A DNA stretch of 64,000 nt from Salsuginibacillus kocurii DSM 18087 (GCF_000377705.1 NZ_KB898630.1:62001-126000), one strand, 5' to 3'. Shown: positions 44,213 through 53,750, numbered from the stretch's first letter. Numbers and translations: made by a program. Notes: generated by a model from the sequence alone, not told the origin.

Positions 44213-45151
44213 ATGCATCATCGTTTATTGCTTAGTTTGGGGCTTGCCGGCACACTTTTTCTTGTAGGTTGTACAGATAATGATAATAATGAAGACGCTT
44301 CAGACGAGCAAACAGAAAACGCAGAGGTTGAAGAAAATGGGGCGGGAAGTTCAGAAGCTATCGCCGAAGTTGGCGACCTAACCCTAACCGAAGATGAGTT
44401 TAATGAAGAACTAAGAGACCGTCACGGTTCGCAAGTACTAAATGACTTGGTCCAAACATTAGTGCTAAGAGACAAGGCTGATGAAATGGATATATCAGAT
44501 GAGGAAGTCGAAGAAGAACTTGATGACTTTCGCGAACAACTTGGGGCGGAAGATGATGATGAATTACTTGAACTGCTTGAGGTTCAATTCCAGATCTCAG
44601 TCGACTCCATAGATGAACTTAAAGAAGAATTTATGAAGCCACAAATTGTATTACAAGAGTTGGCTGCTGAAGATGTTGATATTTCTGAAGAAGAAAAGGA
44701 AGCATATTTTGAAGAGAACGAAGAGGACTTAGTTGAAGTAGAAGCTAGACATATTTTGTTAGAAGATGAAGAGACAGCACTAGAACTAATAGCTCAGCTT
44801 GAAGAAGGAGCTGACTTCGGCGAGTTGGCCGAAGAGTACTCCGAAGACCCTGGATCTGCGGCCGAAGGAGGAGAACTTGGCTCCTTTGGACGAGGCACAA
44901 TGGTTAGTGAATTTGAAGACACTGCTTTTGACCTCGAGCCTGGTGAAGTAAGTGAACCGGTGGAGTCCGAACATGGGTATCATATTATTGAAGTATTAAA
45001 CATTCAAGACAGCTATGAAGAACTGGATGAAAATATTGAACGAATCCTAGAAGAAGAACAAACGCGCTCAGGGGAGGAAATCCTTCTTGAGCTGCTTGAA
45101 GACACTGATGTTCAAGTAAATGAAGAATATGAAGATTGGCTTCAATATTAG
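44213..45151 (+). CDS. prsA: PrsA, extracytoplasmic foldase lipoprotein
   Basis: Parvulin-type peptidyl-prolyl isomerase that folds exported proteins on the outer face of the membrane. 312 residues: signal peptide with lipobox FLVGC (Cys20), an N-terminal chaperone region, a PPIC domain (about 177-262: EARHILLEDEE, ADFGELAEEYSEDPGSAAEGGELG, HGYHIIEVL) and a C-terminal helix. The protein is exceptionally rich in Glu and Asp throughout. It lies between hpr and yhaL, as expected. Confidence 0.93.
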   Translation: MHHRLLLSLGLAGTLFLVGCTDNDNNEDASDEQTENAEVEENGAGSSEAIAEVGDLTLTEDEFNEELRDRHGSQVLNDLVQTLVLRDKADEMDISDEEVEEELDDFREQLGAEDDDELLELLEVQFQISVDSIDELKEEFMKPQIVLQELAAEDVDISEEEKEAYFEENEEDLVEVEARHILLEDEETALELIAQLEEGADFGELAEEYSEDPGSAAEGGELGSFGRGTMVSEFEDTAFDLEPGEVSEPVESEHGYHIIEVLNIQDSYEELDENIERILEEEQTRSGEEILLELLEDTDVQVNEEYEDWLQY

Positions 45152-45182
45152 TTCAATTTAAACGCGAACCCTGCCTATAACT

Positions 45183-45226
45183 AAAGGTGTCCTGTTGGTC
45201 TATACAAACCGACAGGACACCTTTTT
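45183..45226. terminator. Bidirectional terminator between prsA and yhaL
   Basis: AAAGGTGTCCTGT, loop, ACAGGACACCTTT with flanking A/T runs; an inner GGT/ACC pair extends the stem. It touches the yhaL stop codon. Confidence 0.9.
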
Positions 45227-45494
45227 AATTGGAGATATCTCGTTCTCTCTTCTTTTCCTCTAACCGTCTAATGTAAACATTCCCCTCTTGTTCTATCCAT
45301 TGTGTATCCACAGCTGCAGCTTCTGCTTGTCGTTTAGCACGCAGCCACATGATTCCACTTACTAAAGCAGCAAGCATAACAGCATATACCCATATTGGTG
45401 TAGCAAGAGGAGCTGCTGAAAAACGTTGCAAAGTCACAAGCACGAGAAATAGTACAATTACAGAGAAAAGGAAACGTTTCGTCCGCTTATTCAC
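45225..45494 (-). CDS. yhaL: YhaL-family sporulation protein
   Basis: 89 residues from the GTG at 45492-45494 (GGGGGG 8 nt upstream). Two hydrophobic helices (about 9-22 and 30-48), then a charged tail with WIEQEGNVYIRRLEEKKRERD, matching the Spore_YhaL pattern (EKEGEVYM-RIE-ER). The position between prsA and yhaM equals that of B. subtilis yhaL. It is somewhat longer than the ~70 residues of the B. subtilis protein. Confidence 0.75.
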   Translation of the reverse strand: MNKRTKRFLFSVIVLFLVLVTLQRFSAAPLATPIWVYAVMLAALVSGIMWLRAKRQAEAAAVDTQWIEQEGNVYIRRLEEKKRERDISN

Positions 45495-45570
45495 CTGTCC
45501 ATCCCCCCATATCATTCATATCATCATTCGTATGAAGCAAAAGGACAAGTTATGCTCTTATCTCGCCATT

Positions 45571-46530
45571 CTATTCCTGTGAAGTTGATGAAGAAAAAGA
45601 CGGTTTATAAAATTGACGATTTTCCATAGCAAAAATCCGTTCAGAAAAAGAGCCTGGGTCCACCGTTTCCAATGCTTGTTCTAGCATATTCATGCGGGCG
45701 TCAATATTATCGATGTAATGTAGCATCTCCGCTTCCTTAATCAATGGAACTTTTGGACTTCCCCATTCTCCTTTGCCATGATGACTTAAAATCATATGTT
45801 GCAGCATAAGTGGTTCTTCCCCTTGAATATTCAATTCAGTCGCAGCCTTTTCAATTTCAGCTGACATGATTGAAATGTGGCCAATAAGGTTACCTTCTAG
45901 CGTGTAGGCAGTATCAATTGGTCCAGTAAGCTCCCTTGTTTTTCCGAGGTCATGCAAAATCACGCCACTGTACAATAAATCAGCATCAAGTGTTGGATAA
46001 AGTTGGACAAGAGCTTTGCTGAGGTGGAGCATGCTGATAACATGATAAGCTAAGCCACTCATAAATTCATGGTGGTTTTTTGTGGCCGCAGGTGAGGTCT
46101 TAAACGCCTCTTGATATTTTTTCAAGATATGCCGGGTTAAGCGTTGGAGATTAGGATTTTTCATATCAAATATGTACTCTTGTACTGTCTCAAACATTGC
46201 TTCAGCATCAAGCGGGGCCGCCTTAACAAAATCCGTGATATTTACTTGGTCAAGGTTATTCACGGGCCGGATTTTAGCAATTTTCAGCTGCATCCGTCCT
46301 TTAAAATCAATTACTTCCCCTGCGATATGAACAATCGTTCTGGCCTGGAATATTCCTTCATCCTCCGGTGTTACTCCCCAAAGCTTCGCTTCAATGTCTC
46401 CGGATTTATCACTTAACATCAGGGTAAGGAAGGGCTTTTGATTACTCGCAATCCCTCTTGTTGAAGCACGTATAAGCGCGTATTGATCTACTTTTTCACC
46501 AACTTTTTTTAATCGAATACCTTCAGCCAT
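45571..46530 (-). CDS. yhaM: YhaM, 3'-5' exoribonuclease
   Basis: 319 residues: an N-terminal OB-fold (about 15-95) and an HD metal-dependent domain with HDLGK (193-197), HHGKGEWGS and YIDNIDARM. YhaM trims short RNA and DNA from the 3' end in Bacilli. It stands upstream of yhaL. Its start follows AAAGGAG. Confidence 0.94.
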   Translation of the reverse strand: MAEGIRLKKVGEKVDQYALIRASTRGIASNQKPFLTLMLSDKSGDIEAKLWGVTPEDEGIFQARTIVHIAGEVIDFKGRMQLKIAKIRPVNNLDQVNITDFVKAAPLDAEAMFETVQEYIFDMKNPNLQRLTRHILKKYQEAFKTSPAATKNHHEFMSGLAYHVISMLHLSKALVQLYPTLDADLLYSGVILHDLGKTRELTGPIDTAYTLEGNLIGHISIMSAEIEKAATELNIQGEEPLMLQHMILSHHGKGEWGSPKVPLIKEAEMLHYIDNIDARMNMLEQALETVDPGSFSERIFAMENRQFYKPSFSSSTSQE

Positions 46531-46817
46531 AACAGGCTCCTTTCCAGTTTTTCTTTTTCCATTTATATACGGTTTCTAACTTTTGTATTATAGCATAATT
46601 TCCCTTTAGACTATTAGGGCTGACCCCTGTGGCGGTTCTCGGCACTAACAGTTGGAATACTTGCTTTCACCTCAGGCCCACCTGCGTCATTAGTTTCACC
46701 TGCACTGCAGTGGCTGGATACCTTTCACCTTCTAAACTCATTTTTTTAAAGAACCCCATTGTTTCAGTACAGGCTTAAGGTCTTCTCGAAGAACAGGCTT
46801 ACCTCATGGTAAAAGAG
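46531..46817. repeat. Gene-free region with degenerate repeat motif
   Basis: The gap between cssS and yhaM holds CTTTCACCTCAGGCCC (46664-46679), a variant of the TTTCACCnCAGGC motif also found at 11718 and 38864, followed by GTTTCACCTGCACTGCAG. No coding signal was found. Confidence 0.35.
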
Positions 46818-46848
46818 GAAACGGACTGTTTCCTTCACAGTCCGTTTC
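46818..46848 (-). terminator. Terminator of cssRS
   Basis: GAAACGGACTGT, 7-nt loop, ACAGTCCGTTTC; the minus-strand tail CTCTTTTACC is moderately T-rich. Confidence 0.75.
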
Positions 46849-46850
46849 TA

Positions 46851-48221
46851 TTATTCTTTTAAAGAACGCGGAATATAAATTCGAAAAGCAACGCCACGTT
46901 CCGTATTACGAACTTCGTGAGACCCTTGATGAAGCTCGGCAATACGTTTAACAATGGCAAGTCCAAGACCATACTGGCCCTTGTTACCTTTACGGAAAGG
47001 GTCAAACAAGTGGGCAAGCTCTTCTGCTGGAATGGGCTCTCCATCATTTTCTACTGTCAGCATAATATCTGCCTTTCGACGTTCAGCCCGCATCCATATT
47101 GTACTCTCGGCATAACGAATCCCATTTTCTACTAGGTTATCAAGCAACACTTCAATATGCTCAGCATCTCCATAAAAGGTAACGTCAGGGCCTTCGATAT
47201 GAAAGTGCAAATCATCGCGTTGGACTCGAAACCGGTCTTCTACATGGTAAGCTAACGCCCCAAAAGTTAATGCTTCTAAGTTAATCGTATCGTTTTTCAG
47301 AGCGTCTAGTTTCGTAAAGTAAAGCATATCCCTAACCCGCTTATCCATTCGATTCGCTTCTTCTAAGATGACATCCATTGTCGCTTCCATATCCTTTTTA
47401 GGCAAAATACCATCTTTTACAGATTGTGCATACGTTTTAACAACCATAATTGGTGTTTTCAACTCATGCGAGGCATGCTGTATAAACGTTTTTTGCGATC
47501 GATCATACCGAATTAAGTTTTGCCTCATGCTTTCAAATTGATCAGACAACTTTTTGAAATCATCATCCCCTTCCCAATGGAAAGGTTCTTTCCAATTTCG
47601 TTTTGCAATCTGCTCAAAATGGTTCCCTAAAAGACGAAGAGGTTGTCTTAGATAACGTTTCAACCAAATAGCAGGAAGAAGACTTAAGGCCCCGGCAATT
47701 AACAGTAAGTAAATCAGCCGTTCATATAATCGGTCCACCATTAAATCTCGATATGTATCCCACATATACGAAATTTGAAAAGCTTCTTCCTCTTCACCTT
47801 CTTCGTTTTCATCTTCTATTTTTGTAATAACATAAAATAACGTAGCTCCACTATAAGTCAATTCATAACGGCCGCGTTCAGTTTCTTGATTGACAGCATT
47901 AGAGACCATTTCTCGTAAAACATTATCAGGAACCGGGTCGCCGCGCTGTGTCCCAAATTGATTATCAAACAAAAATAAATGACCGACTGCCCGTTCTGCT
48001 TCGCGCCGTTCGGTAAAGTCCAATTCCGACTCCGGGGGCGAAAAATAATCACTAAATGGATTAGCATAACGAGCTTGTTCCTGTTCAATAATTCGATACG
48101 TTTCTTCAGTAAGGGTTCCACTAATAGAAATGGGATAAACAATAACTACCGTCAAACCTAACAATACGATGAGGGCAATAAACGAGAGCCAAATTCGTCT
48201 CGTTAAATTTAACTTAATCAT
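46851..48221 (-). CDS. cssS: CssS, secretion-stress sensor histidine kinase
   Basis: 456-residue membrane kinase: helix 1 about 11-31, an extracytoplasmic sensing domain (about 32-165) that is strongly acidic, helix 2 about 168-188 with IWLKRYLRQPL, HAMP-like linker, then the dimerisation domain with H252 in QHASHELKTPIMVVKTYAQSVKDG, and the ATPase domain (NLVENGIRYAE, GQYGLGLAIVKRI). The sequence around the histidine closely follows B. subtilis CssS as recalled, and the partner regulator is clearly CssR-like. Overlaps cssR by 4 nt. Confidence 0.88.
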   Translation of the reverse strand: MIKLNLTRRIWLSFIALIVLLGLTVVIVYPISISGTLTEETYRIIEQEQARYANPFSDYFSPPESELDFTERREAERAVGHLFLFDNQFGTQRGDPVPDNVLREMVSNAVNQETERGRYELTYSGATLFYVITKIEDENEEGEEEEAFQISYMWDTYRDLMVDRLYERLIYLLLIAGALSLLPAIWLKRYLRQPLRLLGNHFEQIAKRNWKEPFHWEGDDDFKKLSDQFESMRQNLIRYDRSQKTFIQHASHELKTPIMVVKTYAQSVKDGILPKKDMEATMDVILEEANRMDKRVRDMLYFTKLDALKNDTINLEALTFGALAYHVEDRFRVQRDDLHFHIEGPDVTFYGDAEHIEVLLDNLVENGIRYAESTIWMRAERRKADIMLTVENDGEPIPAEELAHLFDPFRKGNKGQYGLGLAIVKRIAELHQGSHEVRNTERGVAFRIYIPRSLKE

Positions 48222-48901
48222 GAGGATAAAACTCTGTAACCAAACCCGTACAGTGTCTCCAAATGAATCCGAGGCATTTTCTTCCGCACCCGGCGGACGA
48301 CATCGTCAACTGCACGTTCCGAGCCAAAATAATTTTCGCCCCAAACGCGTTCGATAATATCTTCTCTAGATAAGGCCTTCCCAATTTGGGCAGTTAAAAG
48401 TAGGATCAAATCCATCTCTTTCGTCGTTAAATCGACCAGGTCATTGTCATTCTCTCCATCTTCGACTGTTCTTGCATCTGGGTCGATGAAGTAATTATTT
48501 AGCTCGATTTTGTTTGATTCCCCGCTCTCTTCTGCATACACCCGTGATAACAACTTCTTCGCACGGATAATTAATTCTTGAGGAAGAAATGGCTTAGCAA
48601 GGTAATCATCACTTCCCATTTCCAGCCCGAGGACACGGTCTAAGTCCTGGTCGCGAGCAGAAATAAAAATCACTGGAATATCGCCTTGTTTTTCACGAAT
48701 ACTCTTTAGAATCTGGTAGCCATCTGTTCCAGGCAGCATAATATCAAGCACCCAAAGATGCGGCGTTTCTTCTACTGCGTTTTGGGCAGAGTCTCCGTCG
48801 GGATAGACACGTACTTCCCAGCCCTCTTTTTCCATATATGCTTTTAACGCTTCCGTTAAATTCTCTTCATCTTCAACTAAAAAAATTTTGTATTCACCCA
48901 T
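48218..48901 (-). CDS. cssR: CssR, OmpR-family response regulator
   Basis: 227 residues: receiver domain with D53 in HLWVLDIMLPGTDGY and K103 in YLAKPFLP, then a winged-helix DNA-binding domain (about 130-225) with AVDDVVRRVRKKMP. Highly similar to B. subtilis CssR as recalled (VIFISARD, RVLGLE, PFLP-ELIIR). In that species CssRS responds to misfolded secreted proteins and induces htrA and htrB, neither of which is in this window. The gene was placed here between yhaM and yhaP. Confidence 0.9.
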   Translation of the reverse strand: MGEYKIFLVEDEENLTEALKAYMEKEGWEVRVYPDGDSAQNAVEETPHLWVLDIMLPGTDGYQILKSIREKQGDIPVIFISARDQDLDRVLGLEMGSDDYLAKPFLPQELIIRAKKLLSRVYAEESGESNKIELNNYFIDPDARTVEDGENDNDLVDLTTKEMDLILLLTAQIGKALSREDIIERVWGENYFGSERAVDDVVRRVRKKMPRIHLETLYGFGYRVLSS

Positions 48902-49108
48902 GTCCTCGTATCCTTTCTATAGAGAAGTAACGATTTATTGATTGAGCGCTATTATTCACTATGATTTCTTTATACCATACATTGCTTTCTTGCAACAGGT
49001 TTTCTATCATTAATTTAAGGCTACCACAGCGAAGAGGTGTAGATAAAATAAGAGAAACACCTGAAGATGGTTAAAAAGAGAGAGAAAACCGTCCAAAGGG
49101 GGAGAACC

Positions 49109-50023
49109 ATGAACGTATATACCGCCTATGTAATGACAATTGCTGCAACAACCTGTTGGGGATTGACCGGTTTATTTGTTAGTGGCTTACACGAAGCAGG
49201 ATTTAGCTCGTTAGAAGTGGTAACCATTCGTTTATCGGTATCTACAATCGTCTTATTCCTTCTAATCAGTATCTTTGCTCCCCGCTACTTAAAGATCCAA
49301 ATGAAACATCTGCCTTTTCTCGCCGCACTTGGAATTGTCAGTCTTTCGTTTTTTAATTGGGCGTATTTTACAGTCATTGAACAAGCCAGTTTATCAATCG
49401 CTGTCGTACTTTTGTACACTAGTCCAATTTTTGCGGCAATTCTTGCCCGTGTTTTTTTTAATGAGCCCTTGACCAAACAAAAAGCAGCAGCCCTTGTTCT
49501 AACATTTATCGGCTGTGCCTTTGTGGTAGGGTATTTCCCGGGAGGAAACTTGGATATCACTCCAGTTACACTAGTAATTGGTATTTTATCAGGATTTTTC
49601 TGTTCACTATACAGCATCATTGGCAAAGCAGTGAGTCGGTATTATCATACCCTTACTATTACAACTTACGCCATGTTTACGGGAACTCTTTTTATGTTCC
49701 CACTAAGTCGAGTGTGGGAAGAACCATCTCGGTTTATGAATAACACAGTATGGCTGTATATAATAGCTATCACCTTAATTTCTACCCTTTTAGGTTATCT
49801 GCTGTATACGTATGCTCTTGCTTTTATCGAATCTAGCCAAGCAACGATCTTTTCAACCATGGAACCTGTTATTGCAATTTTAATAGGTGTTACTATTTTA
49901 AATGACCCGCTTTCTTCTTTTCAGGTTTTTGGAATCTTCCTCGTTTTATCAGCCATTTTTGTTATGATCATAAGGAAGAAAAAACGAAAAGTTACTCCCT
50001 ATACTTGGGACCAAGCAACTTAA
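49109..50023 (+). CDS. EamA-family (DMT) transporter
   Basis: 304-residue permease with ten predicted helices made of two EamA repeats (about 5-140 and 150-290). Start at the ATG at 49109, preceded by AAAGGGGGAG. Typical motifs include TCWGLTGLF, ASLSIAVVLLYTSPIFAA and a final SSQATIFSTMEPVIAILIG. Substrate unknown (metabolite or drug efflux). Divergent from cssRS, with a terminator downstream. Confidence 0.9.
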   Translation: MNVYTAYVMTIAATTCWGLTGLFVSGLHEAGFSSLEVVTIRLSVSTIVLFLLISIFAPRYLKIQMKHLPFLAALGIVSLSFFNWAYFTVIEQASLSIAVVLLYTSPIFAAILARVFFNEPLTKQKAAALVLTFIGCAFVVGYFPGGNLDITPVTLVIGILSGFFCSLYSIIGKAVSRYYHTLTITTYAMFTGTLFMFPLSRVWEEPSRFMNNTVWLYIIAITLISTLLGYLLYTYALAFIESSQATIFSTMEPVIAILIGVTILNDPLSSFQVFGIFLVLSAIFVMIIRKKKRKVTPYTWDQAT

Positions 50024-50147
50024 TTTGTATAACCTGAAATGTTGCTTCAGAGCCTGTTTGAATAAGTCAGCGCCTGACCATCCTCTATTCATTTCAGCGT
50101 ATTAATAACTACGCTCTCCCCCTATCTGTTCAGTGAAGATATATAAA

Positions 50148-50199
50148 AAGCTGTCCAATCTGCCACATTTTCTCGGGCTATTGGACAGCTTATCTTTTT
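50148..50199 (+). terminator. Terminator of the EamA transporter gene
   Basis: AAGCTGTCCAAT, loop, ATTGGACAGCTT, followed by ATCTTTTTC. The rest of the gap (50200-50356) shows no gene or clear motif. Confidence 0.85.
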
Positions 50200-50356
50200 C
50201 GTTTGCCTTTTTATGATTCTTTATCTAGCCCTGCTCCGATCCGGTTTCTATTGGAGAGATTCGGACGATAGCAGCGTCAACCGCTTGGGTATCCCCTGTA
50301 ATTGAAGAGTGCCTACAATGTCTTTCGTCTCCATGCAAAAAGGTTTACTTAGTTGG

Positions 50357-50860
50357 CTACCAGATGCCTGGGAGAGCGGATAGAGCGACTAAAGCTGCAA
50401 GGGGCAATGCCAGCCTGCGCCATGGTGTATAAGGATAATAACCTCCGTAGTATGGGGAACCGTAATATGGATACCCTCCGTAACCTATGCCAAATTGCCG
50501 GTCAGTTCCACCAACCATTGGAGGATAGAAATTATTGTTATCCCATGGTAGTTGGTTATTGTTATTAAAGTTATTGTCCCATGGCCATTGGTTATTATTA
50601 TTGTTATTTGCATACGGCGGCATCATTTGATAATTATTATCCCAATTCATGGACATCATCTCTGGATGAAACTGGCCTTGCCCTTCAAAATTAGCGAAGT
50701 CAAAGTCTTCAGGGTCAAAATCTTCAGGAACCATTAGGTAGATATATTCATCATCTACGTGTTCAACCATTCCTTGATGAACCGAATTATCATTCATTTG
50801 CGCCGTTACCATCTGACCAAGGTGTTGTTCACACCAATTTTTCATATTACTCATGTACAT
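50357..50860 (-). CDS. LSm-like, Asn/Tyr/Pro-rich small protein
   Basis: 167 residues, ATG after AAGGAGGTAGGCG. Residues 8-45 (CEQHLGQMVTAQMNDNSVHQG, then VDDEYIYLMVP) resemble the N-terminal beta strands of an LSm/Sm-like barrel. The middle is Asp/Phe- then Asn/Trp-rich with a repeated WPWDNN/LPWDNN unit; residues 122-146 are Gly/Tyr-rich; the end is a hydrophobic segment RRLALPLAALVALSALPGIW, a tail seen in some small Bacillus spore-associated proteins. No established function. Possibly a spore-surface or coat component. Confidence 0.65.
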   Translation of the reverse strand: MYMSNMKNWCEQHLGQMVTAQMNDNSVHQGMVEHVDDEYIYLMVPEDFDPEDFDFANFEGQGQFHPEMMSMNWDNNYQMMPPYANNNNNNQWPWDNNFNNNNQLPWDNNNFYPPMVGGTDRQFGIGYGGYPYYGSPYYGGYYPYTPWRRLALPLAALVALSALPGIW

Positions 50861-50973
50861 CGCCTACCTCCTTTTCACCCTTATGCTATTCAAAGAAGAA
50901 TTACGATGTGATTGTTACTTATAAGCAGGCAGTTCAATTAAAAATTGTTGTTTTTCACTTCCTAGATAACTGC

Positions 50974-52251
50974 TTATTTATACATATTTAACGCTCTTTT
51001 TATATCTTGTAAGAGGCGGAACTTTCCATACATGAGCACTCCATTTCTATACACCCGCGCCCCAATCCAGGCAAACAAAGCAATAGTGCCGATCAATATA
51101 CCAATTGAAAGAGCTAACTCCCAAAATGGCACATTGGTCATCCCAATTCGTAAGAACATAAGCATCGGCGCAAAAAACGGAACGAATGAAGCTATCGTTA
51201 CAATTAGAGAATTTGGAGCATTCAATCCAAACACAGCAAGCACAAATCCTGCAATCACGACCATATTTAAAGGCCCTGTAGCTTGGCCGACATCTTCAAT
51301 TCGACTGATAATTGATCCTAGCATAGCAGAGAGGGTAGCATATAATAAAAAGCCAAGCACAAAGAAAAGAAACGCGTAACCTATTAATGACAGCGAAACA
51401 GTACCCGCTCCAAACAACTCTTCACCTCCATCCATTTCGGTTCCAGTCATTGTGCTTATTTCTTGAAAGCGCCCTGCCATTGAACTAGCACCAATGAGAA
51501 ATATAAGTGCAAATTGTGTTAACCCAAGCAAAGCTATGCCCGCAATTTTCCCAAACATTTGCTTCTCCGGTGAGACGCTTGAGATTAAAATTTCCATTAC
51601 CCGCGAGGATTTTTCTGTCGCTACTTCCATCGAAACCATGTTTCCTAAGAAAATCACTGAAAAATAAATAACAAATAAAAGAATATACACTAAAAATGTT
51701 GTTTGACTTCTTTCTTCTGCCGTAGAATGTTCAGCAGCATCTTGCTGAAGAGAAGAAAAATCCAGCTCTATGCCAGCACTTATAAGCTGTTGAAAGTCTT
51801 CACCCACGCCTGCTTCCTCTAACATATGTTTTGAATGAATCTGGTCCACCCAAGTAGTGAGCTCCATTCTTTCGTGATTATCTGGAGTGGAAGTAGCTTT
51901 ATACTCAGCCTCCAAGCTTCCATCACTAGCTTCTGTGAGTATTAACAAACCATCTGCTTCACCGTCTAAGACTTGCTGCTCGCCTTTTTCTGCATCTCCA
52001 GTTGGCACTACCATCAACAGTTTTTCTTCTGCTTGTTCTTCTGCAATAGCATAGTGTGCTTCATTCGCTTGCACAACCACATGTTGCTCAGTACTATTAG
52101 CTGGGTCGCTCGCATCAAAAACCCCAAAAACTCTATCAATATTCAGAAAGAGAAATAAAAAAAGAATTGTAATGAGGGTCGTTGTAATAAAGGCTTTGGA
52201 CTTAACTTTCATGAGATATGTATGCCCCATCACTACTAGAAAGTTACGCAT
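50974..52251 (-). CDS. yhaP: ABC exporter permease (YhaP/NatB type)
   Basis: 425 residues: one N-terminal helix (about 19-38), a large extracytoplasmic domain (about 40-180), then five to six helices (about 185-410). The GNMVSMEVATEKSSRVMEILISSVSP motif marks the NatB/YhaP ABC-2 family. Partner of the ATPase that overlaps it by 8 nt. NatAB exports sodium in B. subtilis; whether this pair does so is uncertain. Confidence 0.85.
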   Translation of the reverse strand: MRNFLVVMGHTYLMKVKSKAFITTTLITILFLFLFLNIDRVFGVFDASDPANSTEQHVVVQANEAHYAIAEEQAEEKLLMVVPTGDAEKGEQQVLDGEADGLLILTEASDGSLEAEYKATSTPDNHERMELTTWVDQIHSKHMLEEAGVGEDFQQLISAGIELDFSSLQQDAAEHSTAEERSQTTFLVYILLFVIYFSVIFLGNMVSMEVATEKSSRVMEILISSVSPEKQMFGKIAGIALLGLTQFALIFLIGASSMAGRFQEISTMTGTEMDGGEELFGAGTVSLSLIGYAFLFFVLGFLLYATLSAMLGSIISRIEDVGQATGPLNMVVIAGFVLAVFGLNAPNSLIVTIASFVPFFAPMLMFLRIGMTNVPFWELALSIGILIGTIALFAWIGARVYRNGVLMYGKFRLLQDIKRALNMYK

Positions 52252-53143
52252 AAGCCATTCCTACTTTCTCAATAAAGATCTCCTCAAGAGTTGGTTCTTC
52301 TAGCGCAAAATGCCGGACAAACCCTTTTCCTTGCAAAGCTGCAAAGACTTCTTTTGCTACATAGTCTTTAGTAACCTGCAGCCAGACATCACCTGCTTTT
52401 TCTTCATATTTCATAACACCATCAATATTCTCTAAAAAACGACAGTCAAAATCAGTTTTTAAGCGAATGTTTTGTTTTCCAAAGGAGCTCTTAATATCAT
52501 TAATGTTCCCATGAACAACCGGCTTGCCACTATGAAGAATAGCCAGATGCTCACACAATTCTTCGACATGCTCCATCCGATGGCTAGAAAATATGATCGT
52601 AGTACCACTTTGTTTCAAATCATGCACTGCTTTTTTCAACATCTCTACGTTCACGGGGTCAAGTCCACTAAATGGTTCATCTAGTATCAACAGCTCAGGT
52701 TTATGCAATACTGCGGCAATGAACTGTATCTTTTGTTGGTTCCCTTTTGACAGTTCTTCTACTTTTACGTTTTCATACGAGCGAATATCAAACCGTTCTA
52801 ACCATACACGCATCTCTGCTATAATCTCTTGTTTCTTTAACCCTCTCAATCTTCCTAAATAAAGCAATTGTTCAACTACGCGAAGCTTAGGATACAAGCC
52901 TCTTTCTTCCGGCAAATACCCAAGTGAAGTGCTGTTTTTATACGATAAAGGCGCGTTTCTCCATCTAATCGTACCGTTTGTCGGGTCTAGTAAACCAATA
53001 ATCATACGAAACGTAGTTGTCTTTCCAGCTCCATTTGCCCCGAGCATGCCGAACATTTCACCTTCAGGTATAGAGAGTGTGAGATTATTAACAGCAGTAT
53101 GCTCACCGAAATTCTTTGTAACTTGATGTAATTGAAGAGTCAT
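52244..53143 (-). CDS. yhaQ: ABC exporter ATPase (YhaQ/NatA type)
   Basis: 299 residues with Walker A GANGAGKT (35-42), signature LSKGNQQKIQ, Walker B LLILDEPFSGLDPVN and the H-loop SSHRMEHVE, followed by a DUF4162-type C-terminal extension (about 215-299). It pairs with the downstream permease. In B. subtilis yhaQ-yhaP lie next to yhaO-yhaN-yhaM; here yhaN and yhaO are missing and cssRS, an EamA gene and the LSm-like gene take their place. Confidence 0.87.
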   Translation of the reverse strand: MTLQLHQVTKNFGEHTAVNNLTLSIPEGEMFGMLGANGAGKTTTFRMIIGLLDPTNGTIRWRNAPLSYKNSTSLGYLPEERGLYPKLRVVEQLLYLGRLRGLKKQEIIAEMRVWLERFDIRSYENVKVEELSKGNQQKIQFIAAVLHKPELLILDEPFSGLDPVNVEMLKKAVHDLKQSGTTIIFSSHRMEHVEELCEHLAILHSGKPVVHGNINDIKSSFGKQNIRLKTDFDCRFLENIDGVMKYEEKAGDVWLQVTKDYVAKEVFAALQGKGFVRHFALEEPTLEEIFIEKVGMAYA

Positions 53144-53292
53144 ATATCCACCCCGTTATTAGTAAAATCACTTTTCTTAGCGTATCGATCTTTCTTCCAA
53201 AAAGCACCTATTACTCATTTGATTATATATGATAAATCAAGTAAACTATAGATATTATGAATGAGTATTCAGCCAAAAGGGGGAGAGGTTTC

Positions 53293-53472
53293 ATGAACTA
53301 TGCCTTAACGGTATTTGCTAAAGATGGTTCTCTTTTATTAAACGAAGCCTTTGATTATTCATCCGACCAAGAAGCGATCTCTTATGGGCGACAACGTTTG
53401 GAAGAAGAAGGATATAGCCACACCACCCATCGTCTTGTTCGTTCTGGAAAATTGTTGCTGTTTTATCGTTAG
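53293..53472 (+). CDS. Small conserved-type protein, function unknown
   Basis: 59 residues from the ATG at 53293, which follows GGGGGAGAGG; an upstream in-frame ATG (53257) has no site. The sequence MNYALTVFAKDGSLLLNEAF, then a charged helix and HRLVRSGKLLLFYR, suggests a small alpha/beta fold. No signal peptide or membrane helix. It resembles small YhzC-like Bacillus proteins only vaguely, so no symbol is given. Divergent from yhaQ. Confidence 0.6.
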   Translation: MNYALTVFAKDGSLLLNEAFDYSSDQEAISYGRQRLEEEGYSHTTHRLVRSGKLLLFYR

Positions 53473-53505
53473 GCGGCTTTTTAGAAGATTATTGCTTGTT
53501 AAAAA

Positions 53506-53694
53506 GGCTCTGTTAAAGACTAGTGTTACTATTTCTGTATGACCTCCCATGCCTCCTCATCAGGCTTGCTCTTCCCGAAGAAGACGCAGCAACCGATTTT
53601 TATAGGTTTTGTGTAAACCACCATAGTTGCAACAACAGTTTATCGTTAACTTCAGCATTGTGAGGGGCCTGCCTGAAAATTCCGAAAGCACATG
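53506..53694. repeat. Gene-free region with dispersed-repeat motif
   Basis: Starts with GGCTCTGTTAAAG (53506-53518), related to motifs at 3492 and 28677, and continues with GCCTCCTCATCAGGCTTGC (about 53551), reminiscent of the GC-rich repeat at 11690. No gene is supported. Confidence 0.4.
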
Positions 53695-53726
53695 CTGAGG
53701 AGCTTCCCTTATGGGCAGCTCCTCAG
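53695..53726 (-). terminator. Hairpin downstream of hemZ
   Basis: CTGAGGAGCT, 12-nt loop, AGCTCCTCAG, 25 nt past the hemZ stop. It is a stable stem but without a clear T-run on either side, so termination is uncertain. Confidence 0.4.
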
Positions 53727-53750
53727 GTGTACAGTCTTTTATATTTATAG

